A DNA stretch of 64,000 bases from an uncultured Acetatifactor sp. (lineage in GTDB: Bacteria > Bacillota > Clostridia > Lachnospirales > Lachnospiraceae), in assembly GCA_910583845.1 (NCBI GenBank), contig CAJUAB010000001.1, forward strand, positions 1 through 64,000, in the 5' to 3' direction. The notes below the pieces were generated by a model. The model did not search any database. It was not told the DNA's origin and saw only the letters and a list, made by a program, of their open reading frames with translations. Below are positions 1-7,589 of this stretch, piece by piece (the stretch's first letter is position 1; each line of letters begins with the position of its first letter). A program made the translations under genes and the position numbers.

Positions 1-320
1 CGCTTTCCCTGTTCTTCCATTTCTTCGAGAAAAAGCAGTACCTTCGCATTGTGCCTTCCGATTCGTGAAAGGTCTTTCGCCACGATTACATCTATGGAAC
101 CGAGATTGGCCATCATGTTCTGAAACTGGGGACGGTTGAAGGAATATCCGGAAATGCCGTCGTCCTCGTAGATGTGGCGTACAATCATGTTGTTTTCTTC
201 TGCGTATTTCTGGATAATCAGTTTCTGGTTTTCGATAGAGGAATAATTTCTCTTGTTATCGTCTCTGGAGAGGCGGACATAACCGTCTATCATTGTGGGA
301 GTATGGATTGCTGTCATCAT
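1..320 (-). CDS. Serine recombinase, N-terminal part (runs off the left edge)
   Basis: This is the first 106 codons of a large serine recombinase, the site-specific integrase/excisionase of many clostridial conjugative elements. Visible resolvase landmarks are YVRLSRDD, which carries the nucleophilic serine, EDDGISGYSFNRPQ, and KDLSRIGR. The start is the ATG at 320-318, preceded by AAGGAGGACGATTTTT; an in-frame ATG follows immediately. The catalytic domain looks intact here, but the recombinase and zinc-ribbon domains lie outside the window. It faces the same way as the decayed element genes to its right, so it is probably that element's integrase. Confidence 0.9.
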   Translation of the reverse strand, partial: MMTAIHTPTMIDGYVRLSRDDNKRNYSSIENQKLIIQKYAEENNMIVRHIYEDDGISGYSFNRPQFQNMMANLGSIDVIVAKDLSRIGRHNAKVLLFLEEMEEQGK

Positions 321-394
321 AAAAATCGTCCTCCTTATCTTGCTTTCTACTTATATTTTGCCATATAGGCAGGATAACACAATGTTGTCGCCGG

Positions 395-598
395 TCAGTG
401 AAAATGGTTGCGAACCACATCCCGCAATCCATTTTCCATTGCCTGATTGCCTTCGATAATAGTAACGACCAGATACCCCCGTCTGCTAAGAGCTTCTTTT
501 TTCCTTGCGATTTCAGAACTGTCAGAATCCTTTTTTTGAAGTAAGTAGCGAACCTCCTTTTGCTTTCCTATGACAATCACCTCAAATTCATGCTTCAT
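395..598 (-). CDS. Small hypothetical protein of the mobile element
   Basis: A 67-residue ORF between the recombinase and the toxin-antitoxin genes. It is charged, with an N-terminal beta-rich part (FEVIVIGKQKEVRYLL) and a basic middle (ARKKEALSRR). I do not recognise a family. No good ribosome binding site precedes the ATG, so it may be poorly translated or may start elsewhere. Position inside the element suggests an accessory gene of the ICE; nothing in the sequence gives a function. Confidence 0.4.
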   Translation of the reverse strand: MKHEFEVIVIGKQKEVRYLLQKKDSDSSEIARKKEALSRRGYLVVTIIEGNQAMENGLRDVVRNHFH

Positions 599-648
599 AC
601 TATTGTATGAAAAGTCAGGCTTATCCTATCAATAAAACAGCTTGCAAC

Positions 649-676
649 AAAAAAACCGCCAGCGTCAGCCAGCGGT
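649..676 (-). terminator. Rho-independent terminator of the toxin-antitoxin operon
   Basis: On the minus strand a nine-pair stem (ACCGCTGGC against GCTGGCGGT, with two G-U pairs) closes a TGAC loop and is followed by seven T. It lies 18 bases beyond the toxin stop codon. Confidence 0.85.
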
Positions 677-693
677 TCCATCGTTACTATATT

Positions 694-1032
694 TTATCCT
701 TCGTTGTCATTCTGCGGCAGATCAGGAAACAGAATCCGAAGATAATCCCGTCTGCCATAGAGAACACGGTCAATGTACACGTCCTGCCCATTCACACGGT
801 AGAAAACCATGTAATTTCCACTGGTGAGAAATCGGTAGTCGCTTTCTATATCTGTCACAGAGGACAACGAAGCGCCGATTTCTGAAAAATTTTCCAGTTC
901 ATCAACAGTGTCCATGATTTTGTTTACGGTGTTTTCAGTGGCTTGCGGATTACATAATTCAAAGGTAATATACTCCCAGATTTCGTCCAGGTCGTTCTGG
1001 GCTTCCGGGGAGTAGTGGATGCTATTCTTCAT
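694..1032 (-). CDS. RelE/ParE-family toxin
   Basis: A 112-residue protein of the RelE/ParE toxin superfamily. It shows the typical opening SPEAQNDLDEIWEYI, a central F-x-E-I-G segment, and the closing strand region YRFLTSGNYMVFYRV followed by VLYGRRDY. Family members either cleave mRNA at the ribosome or inhibit gyrase; the sequence alone does not decide, although the helical N-terminus and late RRDY favour ParE. It overlaps the upstream antitoxin by 11 bases, so the two are translationally coupled, antitoxin first. The pair probably stabilised the mobile element. Confidence 0.85.
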   Translation of the reverse strand: MKNSIHYSPEAQNDLDEIWEYITFELCNPQATENTVNKIMDTVDELENFSEIGASLSSVTDIESDYRFLTSGNYMVFYRVNGQDVYIDRVLYGRRDYLRILFPDLPQNDNEG

Positions 1033-1282
1033 TTGCCTTTGCCCGGAAATGTGCTCTCACATCCGAGGACGAAAGCCATCCCTTTTCCTCTCCAGATTTT
1101 TTTCCTTTTGCAAGCTCGCCCATAAGCTTTAGGGTGGCCTGTGTTTTTTCATAGTCCTGAATGTCAATGATTGCATAGCGTCCGCGTCCGTTTTTGGTGA
1201 GAAAGACCGGTGCGCCCACAGATACGTCACGGAGCACATCACTGTAATTCCTTAAATCAGAGATTGGTTTGATATTCGGCAT
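1022..1282 (-). CDS. Phd/YefM-family antitoxin
   Basis: An 86-residue antitoxin. The N-terminal Phd/YefM DNA-binding fold is visible (IKPISDLRNYSDVLRD, then VFLTKNGRGRYAIIDI), followed by a charged, probably disordered toxin-binding tail. The ATG at 1282 is chosen because AAGGAG lies nine bases before it; a longer reading to 1342 has no such site. Antitoxins of this kind usually repress their own operon. It overlaps the toxin gene by 11 bases. Confidence 0.87.
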   Translation of the reverse strand: MPNIKPISDLRNYSDVLRDVSVGAPVFLTKNGRGRYAIIDIQDYEKTQATLKLMGELAKGKKSGEEKGWLSSSDVRAHFRAKANEE

Positions 1283-1368
1283 AATCACATTCTCCTTTCC
1301 TGCCCTTAGTATACCCTGATTTGATGTAAAATTCAACAGCATATTTTACAACGGTATTTTGGTGAGCG

Positions 1369-1757
1369 CCCCATATGCCCGGCCTCCCGGTTGGCGATAG
1401 TGGCGAAGGGGATTGGGGCAAGACTGGTCATCAGGTAAATTTCTATCATGCGTCCGTAGACAATGACGAACACCACGATATTCAGGGCCGTCATTGTGAA
1501 CTGCACGACAAAGGATTGCAGGAAGATTCCCAGCAGGGGACCAAGCTCCATTGCCTCAAGCTGTGCCTGCATGTTGTCCAGGGCCTCCGGCGTGACGGCG
1601 GTGGAGCCTTGTATCAGCCCTGCCGACTGCTGCACTACATGCTGGGACACGTCAAATACCGCCATGACGATGTTGAAGGTGTTGGAGAGCACCAGCACAG
1701 CGGCGAAGGTCTTGAAAATCCATTTGAAGAAAATCCAGGTGTCGAAGTTGTGGATTT
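1369..1757 (-). pseudogene. VirB6-like conjugation membrane protein, internal fragment
   Basis: About 130 codons encode the hydrophobic core of a VirB6/TrbL-like channel protein of Gram-positive conjugative elements: a segment beginning FFKWIFKTFAAVLVL, a polar periplasmic-type stretch, and FVIVYGRMIEIYLMTSLAPI followed by PFATIANREAGHMG. Full-length relatives run to about 280 residues. Here no start codon precedes the conserved part, which directly follows the vapE stop, and similarity ends abruptly after HMG before an unrelated tail and stop at 1333. It is a deletion remnant. Confidence 0.7.
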
Positions 1758-2206
1758 TCAGAAGGGAAGCTCCATCTGCTCCGGCACTGGCGTAAATCCC
1801 TCCGGGGTTTTTCCCGCCCCGTTGCCGGTGTCCGTTGCCGGTTGCTCCCGTTCCCATCCCTTCTGCCTGCCGTACCCGGCGAACATCCGGGGGTTGGAGA
1901 AATAATTCCAGCCGGTGACGCACTGGTTCATTATCTCGTTGATTTCCCGGATTTCCCATTGTTTCGGCTCGTCAAAATCATGGTTCAGGGCTTCTTTGTA
2001 AAGCTGCTTGGAGCAGACGGTATCGCCGGGGTAGCTGTCAAGGAAAGCCTGAATCATCCCGGCCTTGGTGTCCTCCGGCATGAAGTCCCGCTGGCGTTCC
2101 CATTTCCGGGCTGAATGTCAGCTTCCATCTGCCGCTTCTGTAAATCTCCATCGCTTCCGCCCATACCTGGCTTATAGGCTCTGGAAGCGGGTTCGTCCTC
2201 AGACAT
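1758..2206 (-). pseudogene. VapE-like virulence-associated protein E, C-terminal remnant with frameshifts
   Basis: Three reading frames in succession give MSEDEPASRA, then ISQVWAEAMEIYRSGRWKLT, then RDFMPEDTKAGMIQAFLDSY and on to a tail ending EQMELPF. Joined, they match the C-terminal part of VapE/DUF3987-type primase-helicase proteins carried by ICEs and phages (KQLYKEAL, IREINEIMNQ, GWNYF). At least two frame changes, near 2180 and 2100, break the gene, and the ATPase domain is missing. The last frame alone reads 107 codons (1758-2081). Confidence 0.7.
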
Positions 2207-2338
2207 TTTTGTACCCTGTACCGTATGTCCACGAATCAGGAATGAAGCCCGAAATCCAAAAAATTCCACGATTGCGGAATGGGTGTGGTACAATGGCCTT
2301 GTTGCGGCAGGCTGGCCGCAGGAAGGGAGCAGGAAGCC

Positions 2339-2986
2339 ATGAAGCAGGGGATAACGGTTCAGGAGCGGTTAAAGGATTTAAGGACGGAGCGGCATTTAAA
2401 ATTAGAGGAACTGGCGGCGGCTACAAAGATTTCCAAATCAGCTTTGGGAAGCTATGAGAATGACGAACTAAAGGAAATCAGCCACAAAAATCTTGTGGAG
2501 CTGGCAAAGTTTTACGGAGTGTCAACGGATTACCTTCTCTGCCTGACAGAGAACAGGAACCATCCGGACACGGGGCTTATGGAACTGCATTTGAGTGATG
2601 ATATGGTGGAGCTGTTAAAAAGCGGACGTATCAACAACCGGCTCCTGTGTGAGATTGCCACGCATGAGGATTTCGTTACCCTGATGACTGACACGGAGAT
2701 TTATGTGGATGGTGTCGCAACCTCCGACTTCCAAAACTTCAACAGCCTTCTGGAAGTCCTGCGGGGGCAAGTCCTTTCCCAATACCAGCCGGTAGAGGAA
2801 GATACTGCGTTAAAGGCGTTGGCTGTGCCGGGTTCCTTTCTGGATGTGTTCACCGCCCTTATGTGTACGCAGCTTCAAATCCGGTATGAAAAGCTATCGG
2901 AGCAGGAGCGCACGGTTCTGAAAAATGTTATGAAAAAAACTCCGGCATATAAGGATTCACCGTTGAGTAGGATGAAGCGGAAATAA
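2339..2986 (+). CDS. XRE-family helix-turn-helix regulator
   Basis: A 215-residue protein with an N-terminal Cro/CI-type helix-turn-helix at residues 5-60 (VQERLKDLRTERHLKLEELA, then SKSALGSYEN and YGVSTDYLL) and a C-terminal domain of about 150 residues of a type common in clostridial ICEs. The ATG at 2339 follows GGGAGCAGGAAGCC; a TACAAT -10-like box with a preceding TG lies at 2287-2294. It is the only plus-strand gene in the remnant and looks intact, so it may be the element's master regulator. Its operator is not identifiable. Confidence 0.8.
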   Translation: MKQGITVQERLKDLRTERHLKLEELAAATKISKSALGSYENDELKEISHKNLVELAKFYGVSTDYLLCLTENRNHPDTGLMELHLSDDMVELLKSGRINNRLLCEIATHEDFVTLMTDTEIYVDGVATSDFQNFNSLLEVLRGQVLSQYQPVEEDTALKALAVPGSFLDVFTALMCTQLQIRYEKLSEQERTVLKNVMKKTPAYKDSPLSRMKRK

Positions 2987-2992
2987 TAAAAT

Positions 2993-3027
2993 GCCGTTGC
3001 GGGAAATTTAGCGGTTCCTGCAACGGC
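2993..3027 (+). terminator. Hairpin after the XRE regulator
   Basis: GCCGTTGC(G)GGAA pairs with TTCC(T)GCAACGGC around an ATTTAGCGG loop, starting seven bases after the stop codon. The following run (TATCTCTT) is only moderately T-rich, so termination may be partial. Confidence 0.6.
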
Positions 3028-3069
3028 TATCTCTTAATATCATATTCTGTTTTCGGAAATAGCGCATGG

Positions 3070-3462
3070 TTAGGTTTCCAAAAGCAACGAAGTGATTTGA
3101 CCATATCCTTGCTGCTGTGCCAGTCTTTTAATTCCATCCAACGCTTCCTCTTTGGAGTAGTTGTGTGCTGCCAGAAAATCATTATCCTTTTCGCTTACAT
3201 ATTGATAGAATAATATTGCGGCAAGAACCTCCTCCTTTTTGGTATAGTCAATGCTTTCCAACAGTATATTTTCCGCTTCGTTTATGAGACCGGCGTCAAC
3301 CATTTTTTCTAATTCCTCTAATGCTTTACCAGAAACCTCATATTTATTTTCTTCCGGCAGTTCGACAGACTTATATTGTTTTCCGAACATTAGAGAAAAA
3401 AGCACCCTTACCATCTCTTTGATGATACGCATGATGTAGTCTTTTTCGTCATTAAAATCCAT
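3070..3462 (-). CDS. DUF6483-like protein
   Basis: A 130-residue, largely helical acidic protein. The opening (YIMRIIKEMVRVLFSLMFGK) and the repeated short helices around AGLINEAENILLESI resemble the DUF6483 family of small clostridial proteins with no known role. The middle has a TPR-like helical rhythm, suggesting a protein-binding surface. It lies 24 bases downstream of the regulator ending at 3487 and is probably co-transcribed with it. The region is visibly more A+T-rich than the chromosome to the right. Confidence 0.6.
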   Translation of the reverse strand: MDFNDEKDYIMRIIKEMVRVLFSLMFGKQYKSVELPEENKYEVSGKALEELEKMVDAGLINEAENILLESIDYTKKEEVLAAILFYQYVSEKDNDFLAAHNYSKEEALDGIKRLAQQQGYGQITSLLLET

Positions 3463-3486
3463 AGTTTGCCCTCCCGCGAAGCCATT

Positions 3487-4170
3487 TCAGTCTTTCAATT
3501 TGTCAGACTTTTTCTGAGAAAGATACGCAAGTTCTCTAAGTAAAAAGTATGATATTATCGAAAGAACAATGAAAAAACAAACTGCTATCCCGATTGCTTG
3601 TGGAGTAGTCGCATTTTTCTTTAATATCAAGAAAAACAGGATACTGAATATTCCTACACACATTAAGCTGAAAATTAAGTCTTTCTTTGGAGCGTTTTTC
3701 GTCATTGCTCCATTCCATGCTCCGTTTTTTACAATGCCAAAAATATAAATCAGTCCTCCGGCAAACAAAATTACTGTTTCCCCGATAATGAGGGAAAGAT
3801 TTCCTGTCATAGGCATTTGCACTACAATCGTTATGGCACATACCAGAAACATAATGCCAAACGAAAGATTTCCAACTTTAGCGGCTCGCTGCTTTTCTAA
3901 CTCATTGTAGTCGGCAACTTTTAATAATGTTTCTTTTAAATCGTTATCCATATTCTCGCTTTTCCTTTCTCCATTTAGAATTTCTTTGATTTTCACATCG
4001 TAGTATTCAGAAATCTCTACCAGAATACTAAGGTCAGGCAAATTTGTCCCTGTTTCCCATCTGGAAACGGTTCTTCCTGAAACCCCTAAAATCTCTGCTA
4101 ACCGCTCCTGTGTGATTCCTTTCGCATTACGGAGCTGTTTTAAAAAAGCTCCTATCTCTTTTGGATTCAC
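3487..4170 (-). CDS. XRE-family regulator with C-terminal membrane domain
   Basis: A 227-residue protein. Residues 5-60 form an XRE helix-turn-helix (IGAFLKQLRNAKGITQERLA, GRTVSRWETGTNLPDL); after a linker come four hydrophobic segments (starting LSFGIMFLVCAITIVV and ending FFIVLSIISYFLL). Such membrane-tethered regulators are common in Firmicutes and often sense envelope stress or peptides. The start is a GTG at 4170, seven bases after AGGAGG; an upstream reading to 4227 has no such site. Likely one operon with 3070-3462. Confidence 0.82.
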   Translation of the reverse strand: MNPKEIGAFLKQLRNAKGITQERLAEILGVSGRTVSRWETGTNLPDLSILVEISEYYDVKIKEILNGERKSENMDNDLKETLLKVADYNELEKQRAAKVGNLSFGIMFLVCAITIVVQMPMTGNLSLIIGETVILFAGGLIYIFGIVKNGAWNGAMTKNAPKKDLIFSLMCVGIFSILFFLILKKNATTPQAIGIAVCFFIVLSIISYFLLRELAYLSQKKSDKLKD

Positions 4171-4300
4171 AAGTTTTCCTCCTTTCGCATACAGACTACC
4201 TTTTTCTGGTGCTGAAGAACACGACACAAAGCGAGAAATGCCATTAATTTCGCACTGGACATCGGTGTCTATCGCTATTTTTACGGCTTTTAGCCATGTA

Positions 4301-4504
4301 TTAGTCTTTTACCAGTTCAATTACATCTGCAATTTCGCAATCCAGGGTTTCACAAATCTTTGTCAGAGTTTCCATACTGATATGCTTTCCCTTTCCCATG
4401 TTAGCAATCATATTCGTGGTAAGACCGGCGGCAAGCCGCAAGTCCTCTTTTCGCATATTACGCTCTATCAGCGTATGCCATAACGGTTTATAGCTTATGT
4501 ACAT
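4301..4504 (-). CDS. Small XRE-family regulator
   Basis: A 67-residue single-domain helix-turn-helix protein of the kind that opens MYISYKPLWHTLIERNMRKE and continues AGLTTNMIANMGKGKHIS, with a C-terminal helix ending IELVKD. These minimal regulators are frequent in ICEs and defective phages. The ATG at 4504 is preferred because relatives start at the same residue; the site before it (GCAGGAC) is weak. It is the third regulator in this short remnant. Confidence 0.75.
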   Translation of the reverse strand: MYISYKPLWHTLIERNMRKEDLRLAAGLTTNMIANMGKGKHISMETLTKICETLDCEIADVIELVKD

Positions 4505-4642
4505 ATATAGTCCTGCCTTTCTCCCCATGCTGGGACTTGCTGTTCCCAATTATAGCACTTATCTTGTAAAACCACAAATATTTCTTGACGGTATCGCCGG
4601 TTCCGTCTGGATTATGCTTTTCCTTTCCTCTTTTGATTACCT

Positions 4643-4803
4643 CTAATGAGCCATGACCTGTTTCATGCCCTGGCTTTTTGCTGGCCGGGTTGTCCGCCCC
4701 GTAGCCTTTCCCGCAGGTTCACAATACCCCACGCGCCCAGGCCGCAGCCGATAGCCATAACCAGTACCTTCAAAGTGTCGATTGCGCTTGCGAAAAATAC
4801 CAT
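4643..4803 (-). pseudogene. Maff2-family conjugation protein, frameshifted
   Basis: The first frame reads a typical Maff2 transmembrane peptide (MVFFASAIDTLKVLVMAIG, then GLGAWGIVNL), and a second frame supplies the usual tail KSQGMKQVMAH and stop. Intact members are about 60 residues and precede virB6 in clostridial ICEs. The frame change lies near 4690. Here the gene is separated from the virB6 fragment (1369-1757) by about 2.9 kb of regulators, indicating rearrangement. Confidence 0.68.
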
Positions 4804-4881
4804 ATGGTTTTCCTCCGTTAAAACAGCCCATTCAGGCGGTGTCAGGCCTCGGGCCAACTTGGCCCGGAGTCCGTCTATCAG

Positions 4882-5079
4882 TCAGACGAAATCGTCCGCG
4901 CTGTCCAAATCCTCATAGTTGAGGATGTCAGCGTCCTCGTCAGAGGCATCCGCCTCATACACCGTGTATTCCTCCTGCGGCTTTAGTCTCAATCGCCGGG
5001 AGGTCAGGCGTTCCAGGTGGAAGGCGTTCCGTTTGCTGTCATGTTCCGCTGTATAGCGGTAGTTCGGGTGCTGCTTCAA
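4882..5079 (-). pseudogene. Probable C-terminal tail of a VirD4/TraG-type coupling protein
   Basis: A 65-codon ORF with HPNYRYTAEHDS, a basic stretch (SRRLRLKPQ) and an acidic end (ILNYEDLDSADDFV). Position just upstream of the Maff2 remnant matches the virD4-maff2 order of clostridial ICEs, and the acidic tail suits such ATPases, but the assignment rests mostly on context. The Walker motifs expected of the full protein are absent from the window. Confidence 0.4.
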
Positions 5080-5140
5080 GTCATACTTTGGCGAGAGGAA
5101 CGGAGGCAGCCCCCTATCGGTTTACCGCTGTTTTGGTGTC

Positions 5141-5184
5141 ATTGTTTTTCTGTGACAAGTATTTTTAGTAACTGGAATTTGTAC
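5141..5184 (+). repeat. Left inverted repeat of the DUF4180 cassette
   Basis: Positions 5169-5184 are the exact reverse complement of 5585-5600. Outside this 16-base core the similarity continues imperfectly (ATTGTTTT, then ACAAGTA) to about 5141. Confidence 0.6.
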
Positions 5185-5191
5185 GATATTG

Positions 5192-5560
5192 TTATTGTGT
5201 TTCTGTCAACTTCTGAATTGCTTCTTCTTTGGTTGATACAAAGAAGAAGTCATTGCCATTATTGGACTCATAAATAAAATCTTTTAATGGTTTGCTTGTA
5301 TACTGTGAGTAATCCCCGTAAATGGCAATTCTGACATGATAATTGATAAACTTTTGAAGTATTTCTCCTGCCATGCCGCTGCTAAGGATAAAAAATTCCT
5401 CACATACTGCCGATTTACTGATTACTATATTTGTTGTACCTGTTTCATACTTAACAGTCATAGCCAAATCTAAAGCAGATTGCGTGTCAACAATCAGCTT
5501 TTCTTCACTGGAAATAACTGCAATATCTGTTCCGTTGTCTTTCAAGTGTTCAATATTCAT
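5192..5560 (-). CDS. DUF4180 domain protein
   Basis: A 122-residue protein of the DUF4180 family, whose members have about 110-120 residues and no established function. Landmarks are an opening strand (TDIAVISSEEKLIVDTQSAL), KYETGTTNIVISKSAV and the closing YESNNGNDFFFVSTKEEA. The gene looks complete, with its own sigma-A promoter (5608-5636) and an AGGAGG site before the ATG. It sits between near-terminal inverted repeats inside the ICE remnant, suggesting cargo of a small element. Unlike its neighbours it is not broken. Confidence 0.8.
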   Translation of the reverse strand: MNIEHLKDNGTDIAVISSEEKLIVDTQSALDLAMTVKYETGTTNIVISKSAVCEEFFILSSGMAGEILQKFINYHVRIAIYGDYSQYTSKPLKDFIYESNNGNDFFFVSTKEEAIQKLTETQ

Positions 5561-5584
5561 AATATCCTCCTAACCTCATTTGCA

Positions 5585-5626
5585 GTACAAATTCCAGTTA
5601 AAGCAATATTCTACTTGTAAAACAAT
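5585..5626 (-). repeat. Right inverted repeat of the DUF4180 cassette
   Basis: Partner of 5141-5184. The core 5585-5600 is a perfect 16-base inverted match; the outer part matches imperfectly. Confidence 0.6.
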
Positions 5627-5636
5627 AAATTGTCAA
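5608..5636 (-). promoter_or_regulatory. Sigma-A promoter of the DUF4180 gene
   Basis: On the minus strand TTGACA (5636-5631), a 17-base spacer and TAGAAT (5613-5608). The start of transcription would fall near 5601, inside the inverted repeat. Confidence 0.75.
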
Positions 5637-5648
5637 GCGGCGCATAGT

Positions 5649-5978
5649 TTAACACACGCAATAGCTTGACGACACATCACGCGTTTTTGACTTCTCCTTT
5701 CCCTGTTCTGTCAGCGGTATCGCCTGTTCTACACAACGCTTGACGTTTTCAGCTTCAGCAGCTTTCTCTTTCAGACTTCGCATTTCCCGATAAAGACGGT
5801 CTTTCTGTGCGGTTAGTTCTGCAACCTCGGCTTTCCATGCTTTCGGTCTTAGTTTGGTGTCGCTCCCCAAATGCTCTTTCAGATACCGTTCCGCTTGGTC
5901 TATCAGTTCTTTCCGCTCATGGAGTAGCTTTTCCGTCTGCTTTATGTCGCTGTTGGTATTCCAGTACCGCTTTTTCAT
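5649..5978 (-). pseudogene. Relaxase (MobA/MobL type) C-terminal remnant
   Basis: A 109-codon ORF that is mostly coiled coil and highly charged (IKQTEKLLHERKELIDQAER, then LRPKAWKAEVAELTAQKDRL). This resembles the C-terminal region of ICE relaxases, which in intact elements follow the DUF3847 gene directly, as here. The N-terminal nicking domain with its tyrosine and HUH histidines is missing, and the last residues (SSSYCVC) look unrelated. A good site (GGGGGAGAATTAA) precedes the ATG, so a peptide could still be made. Confidence 0.6.
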
Positions 5979-6259
5979 TTAATTCTCCCCCTTTAGCTTC
6001 TGTGTGCGGCATAAAAATTCCTGCACCTGTGGTGTCTGTAAGGCGGTTTCAGGCAAGCCCTTTATCTGCTTATCTGCTCGTTTGTGTACTGCTCTGGCTG
6101 TTCCAACAGGCTTTCCAGTATCGCCCCACGCTCCACAAGGCGGTGCGTCCTTATCTTGCATTCCTCGCTCTTTTTCTGATTGAGCAGTTTTTTCTTCCTG
6201 TTCTGTAACTGCCTTATTTCTTCCTCGGCTTTGGCAATCTGCTCGTTGATGTTTCCCAT
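5979..6259 (-). pseudogene. DUF3847 protein, broken by an 8-base tandem duplication
   Basis: The first frame gives a typical DUF3847 coiled coil (MGNINEQIAKAEEEIRQLQN, then HRLVERGAILESLLEQ) up to NEQI, where a second copy of AGCAGATA at 6065-6080 shifts the frame to an early stop. Removing one copy restores NEQI-KGLPETALQTPQ and the natural end QKLKGEN at 5979. The start at 6259 follows GGGAGG. DUF3847 genes normally lie just upstream of an ICE relaxase, as here. Confidence 0.75.
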
Positions 6260-6320
6260 GCGTTTCCCTCCCATTGTTCATTTTCGGTCAGCAGAGCCTC
6301 GGGCCATGTTGACCCGAAGC

Positions 6321-6995
6321 CTACCGTTCCTCATGAGAAAGCCCCGCCTTATCCTTGTGCGGAACCGGCGGGGCCTCCCTAAACTGTTTTATGGTTTCTA
6401 AGATAGAGCGGGTCTCTTCCTTCTCATTCCGGGCAGAGGGCCCGGCAATGCGGTATTCCGTGGGGATATCCTCCCGTCCGGTGTAATACTCGATAAACGC
6501 TCACCACTCTCGCATAAATAGCCACCCGGCACGAATCCCCCCATGCCGTTTAAATCAATGTCCCGTCCATAGGCTTCGTAGTCGAAGTAGCCGCGGATAT
6601 GTTCCGGTATGTCAATAAGCCGCATTTCTTCTGCAAAATAGCGGCCCAGACCTTCTTCTTCCTCAATGCCGGGATAGAAGTCGAAACAATCCGGATTCTG
6701 CGCTAAATTAAATAAGTCCCCAGCGCCGTCCGTGTGATTTCCGAAAGCAAAAGCCGCCTTGAATTTCTCAATCTCATTTTCATTCATCCCTTCCAGCAGG
6801 TGCGCCAGATAGTTCAGCTCGTCCAGCCCCGCATACTCGCCCAGACAGTCATAGAGCCCCAGCACGTCGCTCCCATAGTTGGTGATAAGAAACGGAAACA
6901 ATCTTTTCCTCATATTTAAAACCTTTTAAATCCGGGGCTTTCCGGCTTGTCCACTCATAAATCCCTCTAATGTGTTCCCATGTTACATCGTGGCT
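6321..6995 (-). pseudogene. ardA: ArdA-family antirestriction protein, frameshifted
   Basis: ArdA proteins are acidic DNA mimics that block type I restriction during conjugal entry. The central part is clear (GEYAGLDELNYLAHLLEGMN, AEEMRLIDIPEHIRGYFDYE, GGFVPGGYLCESGE). After ESGE one T is missing in a T run near 6500; restoring it continues ERFIEYYTGREDIPTEYRIAG to a stop at 6321. A second frame change near 6910 separates the upstream part (TWEHIRGIYEW, GFKYEE). The N-terminus is lost at the junction with the solute-binding protein gene. Confidence 0.75.
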
Positions 6996-7460
6996 GGGCA
7001 TACCGCCCGCCCTGCCGCCAAGCACATCCTGGTCCTTTATCATATCCCACTTGAATTCGTCAATGGGCTCCCTGGATACCAGAAAATTTCCCGCCCGCTG
7101 GGTCAGCTGGGCAAAATTCACCACATAGTCGTCCGTGCCTCCCACATAGGTATAGATCGTGGATTCACTGCCCATAAAGCCGATATCCGCATCGCCGGCC
7201 AGCACAGCCGTCATGGTTTTATCCGCACCGAAGCCGGTGACCAGCGTCAGGTCCAGCCCCTCGTCCTGAAAGTATCCCTCCTCAATAGCCACATACATGG
7301 GGGCATAAAAAATGGAATGCGCCACCTCGTTCAAGGTGACCGGCGTCCGTTTTCCGTCCCCTGCCGTTGACCCGGAATCCCCGCAGCCTGCCAGCAGTCC
7401 GGCGGCCATCGCCGCCGTCAGAAGCAGCGACACTCCCTTTTTTCCTCTTCCTTTTCTCAT
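6996..7460 (-). pseudogene. Substrate-binding lipoprotein of an ABC transporter (NMT1/SsuA-like), truncated
   Basis: The first 155 codons encode a lipoprotein signal peptide (lipobox LLAGC) and the first lobe of an NMT1/ThiY/SsuA-type binding protein (FYAPMYVAIEEGYFQDEGLD, then DIGFMGSEST). Relatives have about 330-340 residues. Similarity stops after GGRAGGMP, where ICE-derived ardA sequence begins in the same frame. The second lobe is not in the window, and no permease or ATPase gene is adjacent. The start at 7460 has a GGGAGG site. Confidence 0.82.
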
Positions 7461-7549
7461 AAGCCTTTATATCCTCCCTTTTCCAATTGACTGATGCTCT
7501 ATGTTATGTCTGAGAAGAGGAAAAAGTGACATTTTCTTTTATCCGGAGC

Positions 7550-7583
7550 AAAAAAACGCAGCTTCCACTCCCGGGAAGCCGCA
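7550..7583 (-). terminator. Rho-independent terminator of the EAL gene
   Basis: On the minus strand GCGGCTTCC pairs with GGAAGCTGC around a CGGGAGT loop, followed by seven T. It begins seven bases after the stop of the phosphodiesterase gene. Confidence 0.9.
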
Positions 7584-7589
7584 TTTACC

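Noticed and set aside
1..6995. Prophage as the source of the left region
   Set aside because: No capsid, tail, terminase or lysis genes; the fragments are conjugation and antirestriction genes.
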